In this document: piece by piece, positions 25,596 through 38,436 of the stretch
How the letters are laid out: every line of letters begins with the position of its first letter
Numbering within the stretch: position 1 is the first letter of the stretch
From: Apis mellifera
Lineage: Eukaryota > Arthropoda > Insecta > Hymenoptera > Apidae
NCBI RefSeq assembly: GCF_003254395.2
Contig: NC_037653.1
Location: forward strand, 2,790,001 to 2,854,000
DNA length: 64,000 nt
Direction of reading: 5' to 3'
Notes under the pieces: model-generated
The model's input: the letters and a program-made list of their open reading frames with translations, nothing else
Database searches by the model: none
What the model was told of the DNA's origin: nothing
Program-made: the position numbers and the translations under genes

Positions 25596-26622
25596 CTAAA
25601 ATTATATATACATGTATTAGTAATAAATATACATTAACATTGAGATAAATATAAACATTTGTTTTCAAAGGTATTCATCAAAAATATGATTATAAATATC
25701 AATATAATATTAAAAAAATGTAATTAAATAATAAAAAATTTACTATAGTCAATTAAATAATAATTAATAAAAATAAAATAGCATATTGCTTCATTAATGT
25801 AATAAATGACACATTTTTTCGTTACGTTTTAACTATAAATTTTAACATTTTTGTTATATTGTTATTCAATATTAAAAATTATGCACTTTCATATTTTTTT
25901 AGTTAATAGTTGATTTGTTTTAAATTTATTTTACTGTTATTGATAACATTTTATAACCTGTCACGTACAATTTATAAGATATACTCACAAAAATTAATTA
26001 TTCAACTCTTAATATTTATTTTCAAATAACATTGTAAATATTATTTCAATTATCTAGTATTCACTGTTATTCTTATATAAATTTTTATTCTTTTTTGTTA
26101 TTGTAAATTTTATTTGAGTGTAATCGTAGTCTGATCATAATACTTCATTACCGACTGTGCATAGGGTGCAATTGCTTTCTTATAAAAATCTATATCCTTT
26201 ATACTTACTTCCTAATTATACATAGTTTTCATTTACATGTAATTAAAAAATAATGTTTCAATATAACCAATATGCATAATTCAATTTAAATTGAAAAATA
26301 TTTTTAATCTTAAGAAATATACATATTATAATAAATTATTATAAATGATACAAAAAAATTAAAGATTTCGAAATATCAAAAATTAATTAAAATATTTTTC
26401 TTATAAAATGTTTGTCCAAAAAATAAAATATTATAAATAATAATAAAATTTGTAATAAATTAGAATAAATTTAATAAATACAATGCAAGTATGAAAAAAG
26501 AAGATGTGATGAATGAGTAAACTTTAGATATCACTTAATGAAATATAATAATAATTATCTCGTTTGACAAAAATGAATTCTGGCTGAAATTTTACGACTA
26601 TAGTTTCTTCGCTCTTCTATAC
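25596..26622. other. Divergent intergenic region between TIPRL and the K2P channel
   Basis: About 1 kb of AT-rich DNA that should hold the leader exons and promoters of both genes. The acceptor at 25596-25597 (minus) and one ending at about 26622 (plus, CTTCTATACAG) imply non-coding first exons inside this stretch. A less AT-rich patch at 26120-26215 contains GGAAGTAAGT on minus and may be the TIPRL leader with its donor. Confidence 0.4.
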
Positions 26623-26727
26623 AGAAATAACCGAAGTGATTGTAGAAGATTCGGGCGAAACCAATCAGTTCTTCTTGAGTATAGGAGGCAGTTACGTGTT
26701 CTCTAAACGTGTGCATTTAAGTTTAGT

Positions 26728-26932
26728 ATGTCGATCAAAAAGTCAAATTTATCTGTGGGATTTACCCAAGAAAACGTTGAACGAGTTACAGAAGAAAAAA
26801 GATTTTCTCGGAAGAAATATTTACAAAATATTAAATCAATCGCTGGTCATGTTGGACTTTTAATTGCATTAATGCTTTATACAGCAATTGGTGGTTTGGT
26901 AAATTAAATTTTAAATATATATATTTTTAAAG

Positions 26933-26965
<33 letters not shown>

Positions 26966-27347
26966 CATATACTTATTTTACTTTTTACTATTTTTTTTCA
27001 TATTAAATTTAAAACGTATAAGTTGATGGATAATAATTTTTTTCAATTGATGAGAAAATTGCGCGTTAAAATTTTATAAATAATTTAAAAATGTATTCAA
27101 ATAGATTTGTACGAAGAATGTTATTTAGTCAATTTTTATTAAATATCATCTATCTGAACTCAAATTTCTATTTATTTTCCATTTATTTACGCAAGTTTAA
27201 ATGGAATGTAATATTTATAGAAATAACAACGCGAATCTGTATTTCCATGTGGTATCTTTATTTTTAGCAATTGACCAATCGTATAATACGATTTTTTGTT
27301 AAAATAATCGTACAGATTTTTTTGTTAAATATTTGTGTGTGCGTGCA

Positions 27348-27378
<31 letters not shown>

Positions 27379-29550
27379 TATATTATTATCTTTTAAATTA
27401 ATTGATTCGTTAGAAATATATTATCATTAAAAATATATTAATGTAAAAATAAATCTTTTTTTATAGAATAAAATAACGGTATTATTGAATTGTGAACTAA
27501 ACATGCATAACAGAATGCATAAACAGAATACATAAAATGAAAATAAAAAACAATTCACTTGAGATTCAAGAGGTTTACAAACACGCGTATTAAATGTCAC
27601 AAGTCATTAATAAATAACGTCATTTCTAAAATTTAGAATTAAGATAATATCAGAGTACAAAAATATTATATGAATTCGATTAAATATTTGATTATTATAT
27701 TAATCTTCATTGACAGGTTTTTCGATATATTGAACTTCCTGCAGAATTATCACGTTTGGAAGCTTTGCGCGCCAATTTACGCGTTCATAGATATTCATTC
27801 GTTGATTCGGTTTCCAACAATAGTGATGTATCAAATTTACGTAGATTGGTAAGTCAATATCTTTAGCATTAATAATATCCTTGAATTCGAAATAATACTC
27901 ATCTTACGAATATGATTAAAATCGATCTTTGGAAATATATCAACAACCTTTGAATAATTACAATGCGATGACACACAAAGAATGTTTACAGGTTAGCGTG
28001 AAATTACGTGAATATGAACAAGTGGTCCAGGAGGCAGCACAAAGCGGTTTGTTGATCACTTTCGTGTCTGATACGATCGATCAAGAAAATCGAAATACGA
28101 CGGATTTGCCTCCTATTGTAATTGAAAGATGGAGTATTCTTCAAGCTGTTTTTTTTGCAAGCACTGTTCTCACTACGATTGGTAAATAAATAATAATAAA
28201 TGAATAATAATGAATAATGATTAAATATATCTAATTTTTTAGATTTAAACCTATATCTTTTAAGATATTGTGCACGTTACAGTTTCTTAATACGTATTTA
28301 ATATTTTGATATTTATTTTCTTTTCTCTTTTTGTTATTTTAAGGATATGGGAATGTTGTTCCATCAACTAATGGAGGAAGGATGTTCTGTATTTTGTTTG
28401 CTTTCGTTGGTATACCTTTGACTTTAATAGTAATAGCTGATTTGGGAAAACTGTTTGCCAGAGGTGTAGTTAAGATCGCTTTGGCAATGAAATCAAAACT
28501 TCCGTTACACTTTTCCTTCTCTTGCATTCCGACAAATTTAGCTGGAAGACGATCGCTCGGTTAGTTTGATCAACTTGTTCGATTACGTAAAATTAATATA
28601 TTCGAAATTGTAATTAATTTTATATTCAAATATCCGAAATAATACAATTGTATCATTTTTATATTTTTTATAATATAAATTAATTTATTAAATATTTGCA
28701 TCAAAAAAAAAATATTTATAATCGATATTATACATTTTATCATATGTGATCTTTATATAGGAGCATTTGCTGCAATTGTCTTGCTTTTTTTATATCTCGC
28801 CTGTGGGGCAGGTATGTTTATGTTATGGGAAGATGATTGGAATTTTTTTGATGGATTTTATTTTTGTTTCGTGACGATGACTACGATAGGATTCGGTGAC
28901 TTAGTACCAAGTAAGTATTAAAATATATATTATTTAAATCATATAATCACTTTGAAGAGTTTTTAGAATATCATGTAATTTCTATTATATAATATTTTTT
29001 ATATATATTAATATTTGTATATGCGTAGTATGTTTATAAAATATTATATATTTATAAGTTATGCTTTCTATCGTCACTTATATACAGAAAAACCGAAGTA
29101 TACATTATTATGTACTCTCTATATCTTGATTGGTTTGGCATTGACAAGCACTATTATTGAGCTTGTAAGTCGTCAATATGCTCAATCATGGAGAAGATTG
29201 CAGAGGCTTAGTGGACCATTGGCAGAAACTATACGCAGGTTAGGTGAACAAGCTGGTGGAGATATGTCGGCGCTTCATTCAGATCTTAGGTAATTATCAT
29301 TTTATTAAATTATTTGTTATAATAATAAACATTTTTTTGTCATATTATTGTTAATTTTAGAAAAGTCTTAACAGTAATATCAATGCCACGTCTAAAATGG
29401 TCAACTTCTCTCAATCGTGGAGATACGAAAGAACAAGATTGGGAAGAAGCAGTAGAAGCTGTGCTTCGAGACATTGCTGTAAATGCTAATAATATTCAAC
29501 CAAAGAAGAAACAAATAATGCAAATAGTTATTTACGAGTCGAATGTTTGA
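26728..29550 (+). CDS. Two-pore domain (K2P) potassium channel
   Basis: K2P channels dimerise in the plasma membrane and carry background K+ currents that set resting potential. Exons: 26728-26898, 27717-27848, 27992-28181, 28344-28559, 28761-28910, 29088-29289 and 29361-29550, giving 416 residues. The four-segment layout is visible: M1 (GHVGLLIALMLYTAIGGLVF, about residues 41-60), an extracellular cap with Asn-rich stretches, P1 with TIGYGN (163-168), M2 (FCILFAFVGIPLTLIVIADL), M3 (AAIVLLFLYLACGAGMFML), P2 with TIGFGD (278-283) and M4 (YTLLCTLYILIGLALTSTII). Both filters are canonical, so a conducting channel is expected. The closing cytosolic tail is about 110 residues. It resembles the TWiK-like insect group, but I cannot name the orthologue. 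AATAAA lies at 29715-29720. Confidence 0.95.
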
Positions 29551-30480
29551 TTAAAATTAAGATCTATTAAGATGTGTTATTTTCAAGATAATTTTGTTTA
29601 ATTTTTATATTGAAATATCGTTAAAAGAATAAGTTATATTTTTGTAATATTTAATGCAAACATTACTTTATTTAAATTTAAAAATTTTACCCGCGTTTAC
29701 TGCGCGCGTCGATAAATAAACTTGCGAACGCGCAGAAACCATTATCCCCGAGTTCGATCAGTAGTCCTAATGTTGGACTGGCGAAATCGACGAAAACAAT
29801 AATTTTTAGACGAGTAATTACTAAATTTAGAAATCAGTACCGCACGAAGCAGGACAAAAAGCGTTGTTCTGCGTTCGTTGTCGGATTTTATAGTGATATC
29901 TACGTTTCTTGAATCAGTAATAATTCAAGCTTTATGGTCCAGATCATGCAAAATAGAAACGAGCGCCCATCGCCAATTGTGTGCATTGCGTATCATGTGC
30001 GTATTCGAATTGATCATTTATAAAAAAATACAATCGCAGTGGTGCTCGTATTTGACAGTTTTAATATATAAAAAAGCCCTAGTTATATATATGCAGTGAA
30101 TTAACAATATTAAATGAATCTTTGATTTCTATGAACCTTTTAAACCTTTTATTTGTCATTTATTTATATAATGGACTTTTCATATAAATATATTATAATT
30201 ATTCTTGAATATTTTTTAAAATATGTATAATATATACATATCATATATTAAGTTTATTGTAAATTCTCAATATGTCTGATTTGCATCACGCCACCACGTG
30301 TATTTATGTATACTGTTTTACGCGCGATTTTTGAATTTATTATGATAACATATTATTACAAATTATTATATCTTATAATTTTAATAAGAAAATATTCTGT
30401 TGATGCGAATATACTGCGACACTTGTTTATTCTATAACAAAAAAATTAATTATTTCTTTATTCAATTTTTTTTCATTTAG
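29551..30480. other. Gap between K2P and the small coiled-coil gene
   Basis: It contains the K2P 3' UTR with AATAAA at 29715-29720. A CpG-bearing patch at 29690-29890 has a TCAGT initiator-like motif near 29759 and may be the promoter and leader exon of the next gene. AT-rich intron-like DNA runs from it to the acceptor CATTTAG ending at 30480. The 73-codon ORF at 29878-30099 is not protein-like. Confidence 0.35.
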
Positions 30481-30492
30481 CAATTAAGTATA

Positions 30493-30848
30493 ATGACTGG
30501 TATTAAAGATCCAACTAAACAACCCGATTTAGAGAAAATAAAACAAGAGAATGAACAAATGAATGTTATTGTTAAAAGAAGTTTTATGGATATAAAAAAT
30601 ATGTATATGCAACATTTTTTTAAATTTTCTAAAGATATGGCAGAATCTTTCAGGTGATTATAGATAAAATATAATATAATTGTTATTCAATGAGAAATAT
30701 ATTAAACAATATTTTTTTATTTCTCAGGTCAATATTAGATGACATAAAAGTTCGTATTGAAGAATTTCATGAACAGAATCAATCTATATTTGATCTATTT
30801 TCACTTTCACAACTACAAAAGTGGTCTCAATCCCAACGTGAACAATAA
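30493..30848 (+). CDS. Small helical protein of unknown function, 93 residues
   Basis: Two coding exons, 30493-30653 and 30728-30848, join in phase (AG then G) with clean GT-AG signals and give 93 residues ending in QSQREQ. The 5' exon starts after a good acceptor at 30480, so a leader exon is likely upstream. AATAAA at 30910-30915 fits a short 3' UTR. The protein is charged and helical throughout: an amphipathic stretch around residues 13-60 (with KSFMDIKNMYMQHFF-like spacing of hydrophobics) and a second helix around 55-70. It has no signal peptide or membrane segment. I do not recognise the family. Coding status rests on the spliced frame and flanking signals; a subunit of a larger coiled-coil complex is one guess. 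Confidence 0.6.
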
Positions 30849-31342
30849 TTTGAAGTATGAAAATATTGATGTTTTTTGATAGATATGTTTTTAAAATTTA
30901 TAATTATAAAATAAATAACTTGACCAAAATATATATTTACGTTCGCACATTCTTGATGAAATAAAATCATTATGTATATTTAAAATCGTAAAATTAATAA
31001 AAAAAATATTATGAAAAAATTATTTATATTTAGAATATCTTAATTAATAAACAGTAGAAAATAATTATATAATATTTAATTATGTCATTAATTATATATT
31101 TTATACTTGAAATTTAAAATGTTGCAGTTGAATGTATATTATTTAAATGCTGATAATATGACGACGACGCATCTACATCGTACGCCATCTTAATTCGAGT
31201 ATGGTTGCCGCCAATGTACTACGTTTCTCTAAATTTTATTACTTTGTGAATTCTTAAAAATTAATATTTTTTTTTGGAATTAATGATTACGTATTTATTT
31301 TTTACATAATCCATTTTTGTTCATTTATTTCTATATATTAAT
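30849..31342. other. Gap before the ZAD zinc-finger gene
   Basis: AT-rich, apart from a CpG-bearing patch at 31155-31225 with GACGACGACG and CGTACGCCATCTT. That patch is the likely promoter and start region of the downstream gene. No TATA box or ORF of note. Confidence 0.4.
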
Positions 31343-34300
31343 ATGTCACAACAATACTGTTTTCTTTGTGCAAGTGATGGTGGTGTTTTCTTGGATATTA
31401 CGGAGGATAATAAACAAGTATATTATGATCAATTTGAGATCTGCTCACTTGTTAAGGTAGTTTTACATAAAAAAATGCGTGCTTAAAATCACTAATTTGC
31501 TAGTGAATATTCAAATCTGATTAAATTTTCTGGAGCAAATCTGAACGTGCGTCGATATTTGCACATTAAATAACGTAAATATACGAAGAGATATTTATAA
31601 GTTAATTTGTCAATAATTATATTTAAACATAATGAAAAATCTTTTCTTATTGTTAACCAATTTATTGTAAAAAATCATATTATAATATTAATTTTTTAAA
31701 GTTATTAATTTACAAATACAAATTGAGGTTAAGTAAAGCATTTAATTACTTTATACAAAAAAAACTTATATTATTATAATATGAAATTGACACTATTTTA
31801 TATATAATTTGAAAATTTATATATTATTCTATTTATCAAGATATAAATAATTTTATACTGTATAATAAATTAAAATTTTCTATATTTTTTATAAAATTTA
31901 TAAATTTTGTTATATATTAAATTTTTTACAATGTTATGTTATTATGTATTTATATAAATCTATATTTATAAATACTATAATCTTCTATATATTTTAGATT
32001 TAAATATTCAAAAAGTGATATTGATTTTATGAAAATACTTATTCCTAACTATACTAGTAATAATTACAAAAATATTTTAGAATATTTTAAATATATTATT
32101 ATGTAATTTTTTATATTTTGTTATATTATTTTTTTTATAATATATATATTTTGTATATATATTTGTTTAATTATTAAATTAAAAAAATTTACTTTATTTT
32201 TATATATTTTAATTATATTATATTCATACATAGGTACCAAAAGCAAATGAATTGCCAACCAGAATTTGTCATAAATGTGCATATGAATTAAATCAATGTA
32301 GTGCTTTTATAAAAAAATTTAAACGAAATACAAAGCAAAAATCAAATGTTCGCAAACAATGCTGCAATTTATGTCGGGAACCTGCAAAAAACGAATTTAT
32401 TTTTGATCTTGTTAAAGAGAAAAGCTTGCAACAAAGTATATTTTTCAAAATACGAAAGCTTTTCAATCATGAAGTATGAAATAATAATATATTAATTTAT
32501 TAATTATAATATATTATGATTATTTTTTTATCTTTTAATTATATCTTTTGACAGCTTGAAAAATTTTGGGAAGAGTTTAAATTTATATGTTTATCTTGTC
32601 GATACACAATAGATGTATTGTTGGATTTACAACACATATGTGAAGAAACTGCAAATAGCATAAAATTCAATAATACAAATAATAAGGAAGCAAATAATTT
32701 GATTTTTCATAAGGTAATGTTTTATCATATATATAATATTTGTTTTATTTGGATTTGTTATGTACATAATATCTATTTTATTTGATTAAATATTTTACAA
32801 TGATAAAGATACAATGTTATAAAAATATTTTTATAAAAGCTTTTTGATATAAAAGAAATTATAATATGGGAATAATTTTTTTTGTTTAAGTGAAGGATTT
32901 CAAAGATTTCATGATCAATTTTTAAGATTTATATTCAAGTTTAATTAATATTTCTATTATAAAATAAAATTTATTTTTTATTTTTTTTATTTATTAAATA
33001 AATATATATAAATATATAAATGATTTTTTAGGATTTATTGAAATTATCCAAATATTTTTTTTTTACTTAAGAAATAAAAAATATAGTCATATCATTTAAA
33101 AATAAAAAAAAATAAAGATGATTTTAAAATCTCTGAAAGCTTTCATTTATATAAAATTTATTTCCATATTATAACAAAAAACTTTTATAAAAATATTTTT
33201 TTATATGTTTATTGCTTTTTGATATATTTAATCTAGTCTAGAAAAACAAGTATCTTATATAATATTAAATCAATTAATTATATTATATTAAATTTATAAT
33301 TATAATAAATTATTTATAATATTTTTATTGTTTATTTATAGGTAAAAACAACTGTCATAAGTCGTAAAACTACTATTACTGAATCTAAGAGAGTAAATTT
33401 ATCCATATTACGGGAAACAGAAATTGATTCTGACAATATGACTCGTACACGGTCTCAAAATCAATTGAATAAAAAAACAACACCAAAATCTTGTAATAAA
33501 TGTCATGATTCTATTAAAACTGATGATGATATGTATAAGATTCATGAAACAGGAAATACTGTATGTAAAAATTGTTGGAAAAACATGAATACTCACAAAA
33601 ATGAAATTGAAAAACAAAAACAACAAAATCTTACGGAAATCAAACTTTGTACAGTTTTTCTAAAAGATGTATTAAAAGATAGTGATATAAAAGCGAAAAA
33701 ACTGTATAGAATTAATGAAGATGATAAAGGTAATAAAACATATATTGTAATGGACAATGATTTAAAAAATGAAAATAAATCTAATAAAGAATTTAATAAT
33801 ATAGGAAATAATATAGAAAAACAAGGTCAAAAACGATCTATCAAAGATATAAATGAAAACACAAATAATGAATATACACCTAATAAAAAGCATAAATCTA
33901 ATACAAAAGAAATAAATAATATTAATTCAAAAGAGTCAATTCATTTGAGGCAAAGGAATCGAAATCGAAATAATATTCAAAATTCAGATTCAGATTCTTC
34001 TGTATCAAAAACTGCAAAAAGAAAACAAAGAACCTTAACAAGACATAAAAGAGCAATTGGTTTGTCATTATCTGATGCCGATGTTGACAATAAGCATAAT
34101 CGTAAAAGATTAAAAACTATTTTAAAAAATATTTCTCCAGTAAAAAATATAGATGAAAGTGACGAATCGTTATCAAATGAAGATGTATCAAAGAGAAAGC
34201 GAACAAGATTTACAAGCGTTCCACCAGAGAGTATATCTTTGCGAAAAAGAAGGAATAATAGTCAAAACTTTGCAAAAAGTTCCATGAATTTCATTGATTT

Positions 34301-35807
34301 AACGTCTCATGAATTTCAATCTTCAGAATCAGATAATAAAGAAGATATATTTGAGACTCAAACATATGTATGTGATGAATGTGGAGCCAGTTATGAAAAT
34401 AAAGTGATAGGTTTAACACATAAATTGACGCATTATAAACAACTAAGATTAAAAATTCAAAAATTAAGTGACGAGAGTTTCATAAAAGAAATACCAAACT
34501 CAAATGAAGCAATAGATGATCTAGAAGATCTATCTGAATCTATAGTAATTTCAGTAGAAGATGATGAAGAAGAATTAATAGAAGATGAAAAGAATTTAAA
34601 TGTAAATAATCATACAAATGTTTTTTCTCCTAAAAAAGAAGTAATAGAAGATGTCGTTGATGTAAAACTAGTCATGAAAGAATTTGATGATGATCAAATA
34701 CAAAAAATTGAAAATGAAAAGGAAATAGAAATTAAAACAAATGTTGATATTTCATCAATTCAAAATGAGAATGAAGTTGAAAAAGACATTATTATAGAAA
34801 CTGAAAATAATTGTACTGATAATGATAAGACTGATAAAAGTATTTGTGAATTTGATGAAAATATGAGATCAGAAGAAATACAGAAAAATTCAGATGAAAT
34901 ATATAATAATAATGAAGATATACAGGAAAAATATAAAGAAAAGAAACAAGTAAAAGATAACCAAGAAAATAGTGAAACTAAAATGGAGGAAAGAAAGAAA
35001 AATGATGATATTACAGAAAGAGAAAAAGAAAGAGAAAAAGAAAAAGAAAATAATGACATTAAAGAAAGAGAAGAAAAAAATGATATTGAAGATAGAGAAA
35101 ATGTAAAGAAAAATATAAATAATAAAGACAATGAAAAAGAAAAAGAACAAGAGGAAATGATATGCAATGAAGAAGAAAAAGAACAAGAACAAATGATGCA
35201 CACTGAAAAAGAAAAAGAACAAGAGGAAATGAAATACAATGAAGAAGAAATTAAAACGAATAAGGAAACTAAATCTAATGAAGATTTTGTTGAATTTACT
35301 ATGAATGAAAATGAAACTCAGACTCCTTTTAAAGTAATTGAACAAAATGGTATTGAAAAAAATGAAGTAAATGATAGAAATGATTCAATACAAAATACGA
35401 AACAGAAATTGTTTGAATGTATACGAGAAAGAAAATCTGATGAAAGTGAAATATATACAAAAATAGATAATTTCAATTCAAAAGAATCAAAACTAGAAAC
35501 AAATATGTTATTGGAAGAAGAAAACATGATAAATAAAAACGATCTTCATATAAATGAAGAAAAAGTTAAATTAAATATTTCAACACAAAAAGAGCTAATG
35601 GACGATTCTGCTAATGTTGTAGCAGAAGTATTGCAAGAAATACTTGATTTAGCAAGTGCAAAGGTTGAAGAACGGCAAGAAACTACCGATATAAGTGCAA
35701 GAAATAATTTTGACGAGACAGAAACTTTAGAAAACATATCACATGAAATACAAAATACTGTTGATATGCCATCTCTCAAAGTAGACAATATAATCGATTT
35801 TGAGTAA
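31343..35807 (+). CDS. ZAD-type zinc-finger protein with long charged region
   Basis: Exons 31343-31456, 32234-32473, 32555-32713 and 33342-35807 give 992 residues. The first 60 or so residues form a zinc-finger associated domain (ZAD): YCFLCASDGG and later RICHKCAYELNQ, the two CxxC pairs of the fold. ZADs mediate dimerisation of arthropod nuclear zinc-finger proteins. Unusually, a second pair set follows (CCNLCREP at about 72-79 and ICLSCRYTID in exon 3), and a third (KSCNKCHDS and TVCKNCWKNM) lies near residues 219-252. One C2H2 finger is seen (VCDECG to THKLTHY, about residues 513-535) instead of the usual array. Basic, nuclear-localisation-like stretches flank it. Residues about 720-810 are almost all Glu/Lys with a short repeat. 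A role in chromatin or transcription is inferred from the ZAD only. Confidence 0.85.
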
Positions 35808-38436
35808 TATTCGTATGAGATAATTTCATAAGTATATTTATTACCACTTTTCTATAACAAATTAAGTATAGTTCTAAAAATATAAAAATCCATTTTCCTT
35901 TGTTTTTCTTATTTAGATGTTTGATATATATGTAAATATATCTTGTATATTTTTAATTTACATTTATATAAATAGAAAAAAAATAGAATGAATAATTATT
36001 CAATTCTTATTTTAAATTTAAACAGAGTATTCAATTTTAATATACATTTTTAATAATTTTCAATTATTTCAAATTATTAGTATCCTTTGTATACATAGTT
36101 TATTTTTTCACATAGAAACATATTATTATTTAAAAACATGTTATTACACAAATGATCATAAGTTGACGTATCTAATACGTTGTAAATATGTCATATATAT
36201 GTTGATATTTAATATTTTTTATAATTTTCATTATGCTAGAAAAAAAATTATATTACATACATAATTAAATAATTTAAAAGTTTAGATAAAAATAATTGAA
36301 CTCATTTCATAAATATTTGCAATGAATTTTTATATGTTAATTATCTCTTTATTAAGAAATATTTGTAGAATAGAAAATTCTAAACAAATTTACTTATTCA
36401 TATTAATTGGAGATATTAAACGTTAATAATTTCTTAATTTTATTAAGAATGTTTATAAATTAAATACCGATTTATTTTTTAAAAATTTACATATTTTTAA
36501 AAATTAATAAAATTTATAATTAATTGTTTTTAATATAATGTAATGGTATAATATAATGGTATAATATACCATGTAAAATATTTGCACTTTAATCGAAATT
36601 TAAAGTAAAAATTTGAAAAATAAGATATTTATATTGCACACAAAATAGTGTGTAATTATAGAATAAATCTTTTGAAATTTATTATTGATAATTTATTATT
36701 TATTAATCATTATTATTGATATAATTAAATTCAAATTTTGTATTCTACGAATTTATTACAATATAAAATCATTATGAAAGTTACAATTTTAATACAAATG
36801 TAAAATGAACTAAACAAATTGAAATTTTATTTTTAATAACATTAATAATATATTTTAATAATTTTTTATAATACACTTTTTTTTTTTTTATAAAAAAAAA
36901 TTACAAATTGAGTTCATTAGAGCAATGCATTTTCTTTAACTTAATTTTCATTTTATGTTTATAATTTTTGTTTAATTATACAAATCAATTTTCGAAGAAT
37001 ATAATATGTATATTTTTATAAATTTGACTGTGCACAAATTGCTCGTTTAAAGATTATTGCGACAATTCAAAATATTCACAAAACAAGATATGAAGTTTTT
37101 ATAAAGTTGGATAAGTATAACATGAATTTATAACAAGAAATTTTATTTAGCATTATTGTTACATATAAATTTTTAGGCTTTTGTAAAAGATAATGAAGAT
37201 GAAATTGTATCCGCGTTTTCGTATTCCACTTCCAAATCTGATTTTACATCTGAAACATTTATAATATATATATAAATGATGATGATATTTTTCAAGATAA
37301 ATAAGATATATATATGTTCCCAGAATAGTTGCAATTAATAAAAAAAATAATTTATACAAAATTTTTTCAATCGGATAACAGGAGAATGTGCTCTTGGTTT
37401 TTAATAAGTAATTAATTATTCAATCGGATAATCAATATTTTAATTTTCAAAATTAAAAAAAGATTTTTGATTTTTTTTTATTTTTTTTCGAAAAATCATT
37501 TATCATATGAAAAAAATAATATAATATTAAAAATACGTTCTGTTTAGATTTGCATCTGCATATTTTTTGATATAATTAATAATTTAGAAGATAATTAAAA
37601 AAAGCAATTTTATAAATATTTATTAATTATTTCTTCAAGATATGTTTTTATTATCCAAGCGAGTATAAATTTAATATATTATTTTTTTATTAATTGAAAC
37701 TATACTAAAAAAAGTTTAACCTTTAAGAATAAATAACTTTAAGAGTAAATAAGATTATTCTAATTTATGCTCTCACAAAAGTCATAAAATAATTTACATT
37801 CGGTTCAAGACTGGTAAAAAACAAAGAATGAAAAAAAATCACTTAATCTAGTATATTTTATACAATAAGAAAATATAAAGTATAATAAAAAAAATATATA
37901 CAATTTAAAATGTATATCTTCATCAAATACTAAAGTTTTCTCAAGAAAATAAAATATCTTATGATTTTTGAGTGGAAATATAGTATGTCCACAATATTCA
38001 AAATTTAATCAATATAATTTTTCATGAATAAAAATAAAAAAGAAATTAATTTTAGTATTTTATGTAAACATTTGTTAAATATTAAAAAATTTTAGTAACT
38101 ATTGTATGACAGTCATTAAAGTGTTTTTTGAAGAAAAATATGTAAATAATATAAATATGCAATTATTAAAATTAAGACTTGAAGCTAAATATAAGTCGTA
38201 TGCTTTTGGATGAAATTTTAAATATTTCTCAAATATTATAATTGATTTTATCAGGATTCAAATGATATCTGATATCTGATATATATGCAATAATGTATTA
38301 ATATACATATACATTATCAGTATAATAATTATAAAAATTCAGACTATGTTAAAAATGTTTTTGATAAATAATAAAACATAAATATGTATAAAAAAAAATA
38401 GTTATACATTGTAATAATTTAATAGTAAATTAATGT
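35808..38436. other. AT-rich gap between convergent genes
   Basis: About 2.6 kb that should contain the 3' ends of the ZAD gene (+) and the TPR gene (-). It is very AT-rich. A short tandem ATAATGGTATAAT repeat lies near 36535-36565. ORFs here are under 70 codons and hydrophobic or low-complexity. I see no gene. Confidence 0.6.

Noticed and set aside
34760..35345. Antisense ORFs of about 150 codons, Ser/Phe/Ile-rich
   Set aside because: They mirror the Glu/Lys repeat of the ZAD protein and are low complexity.
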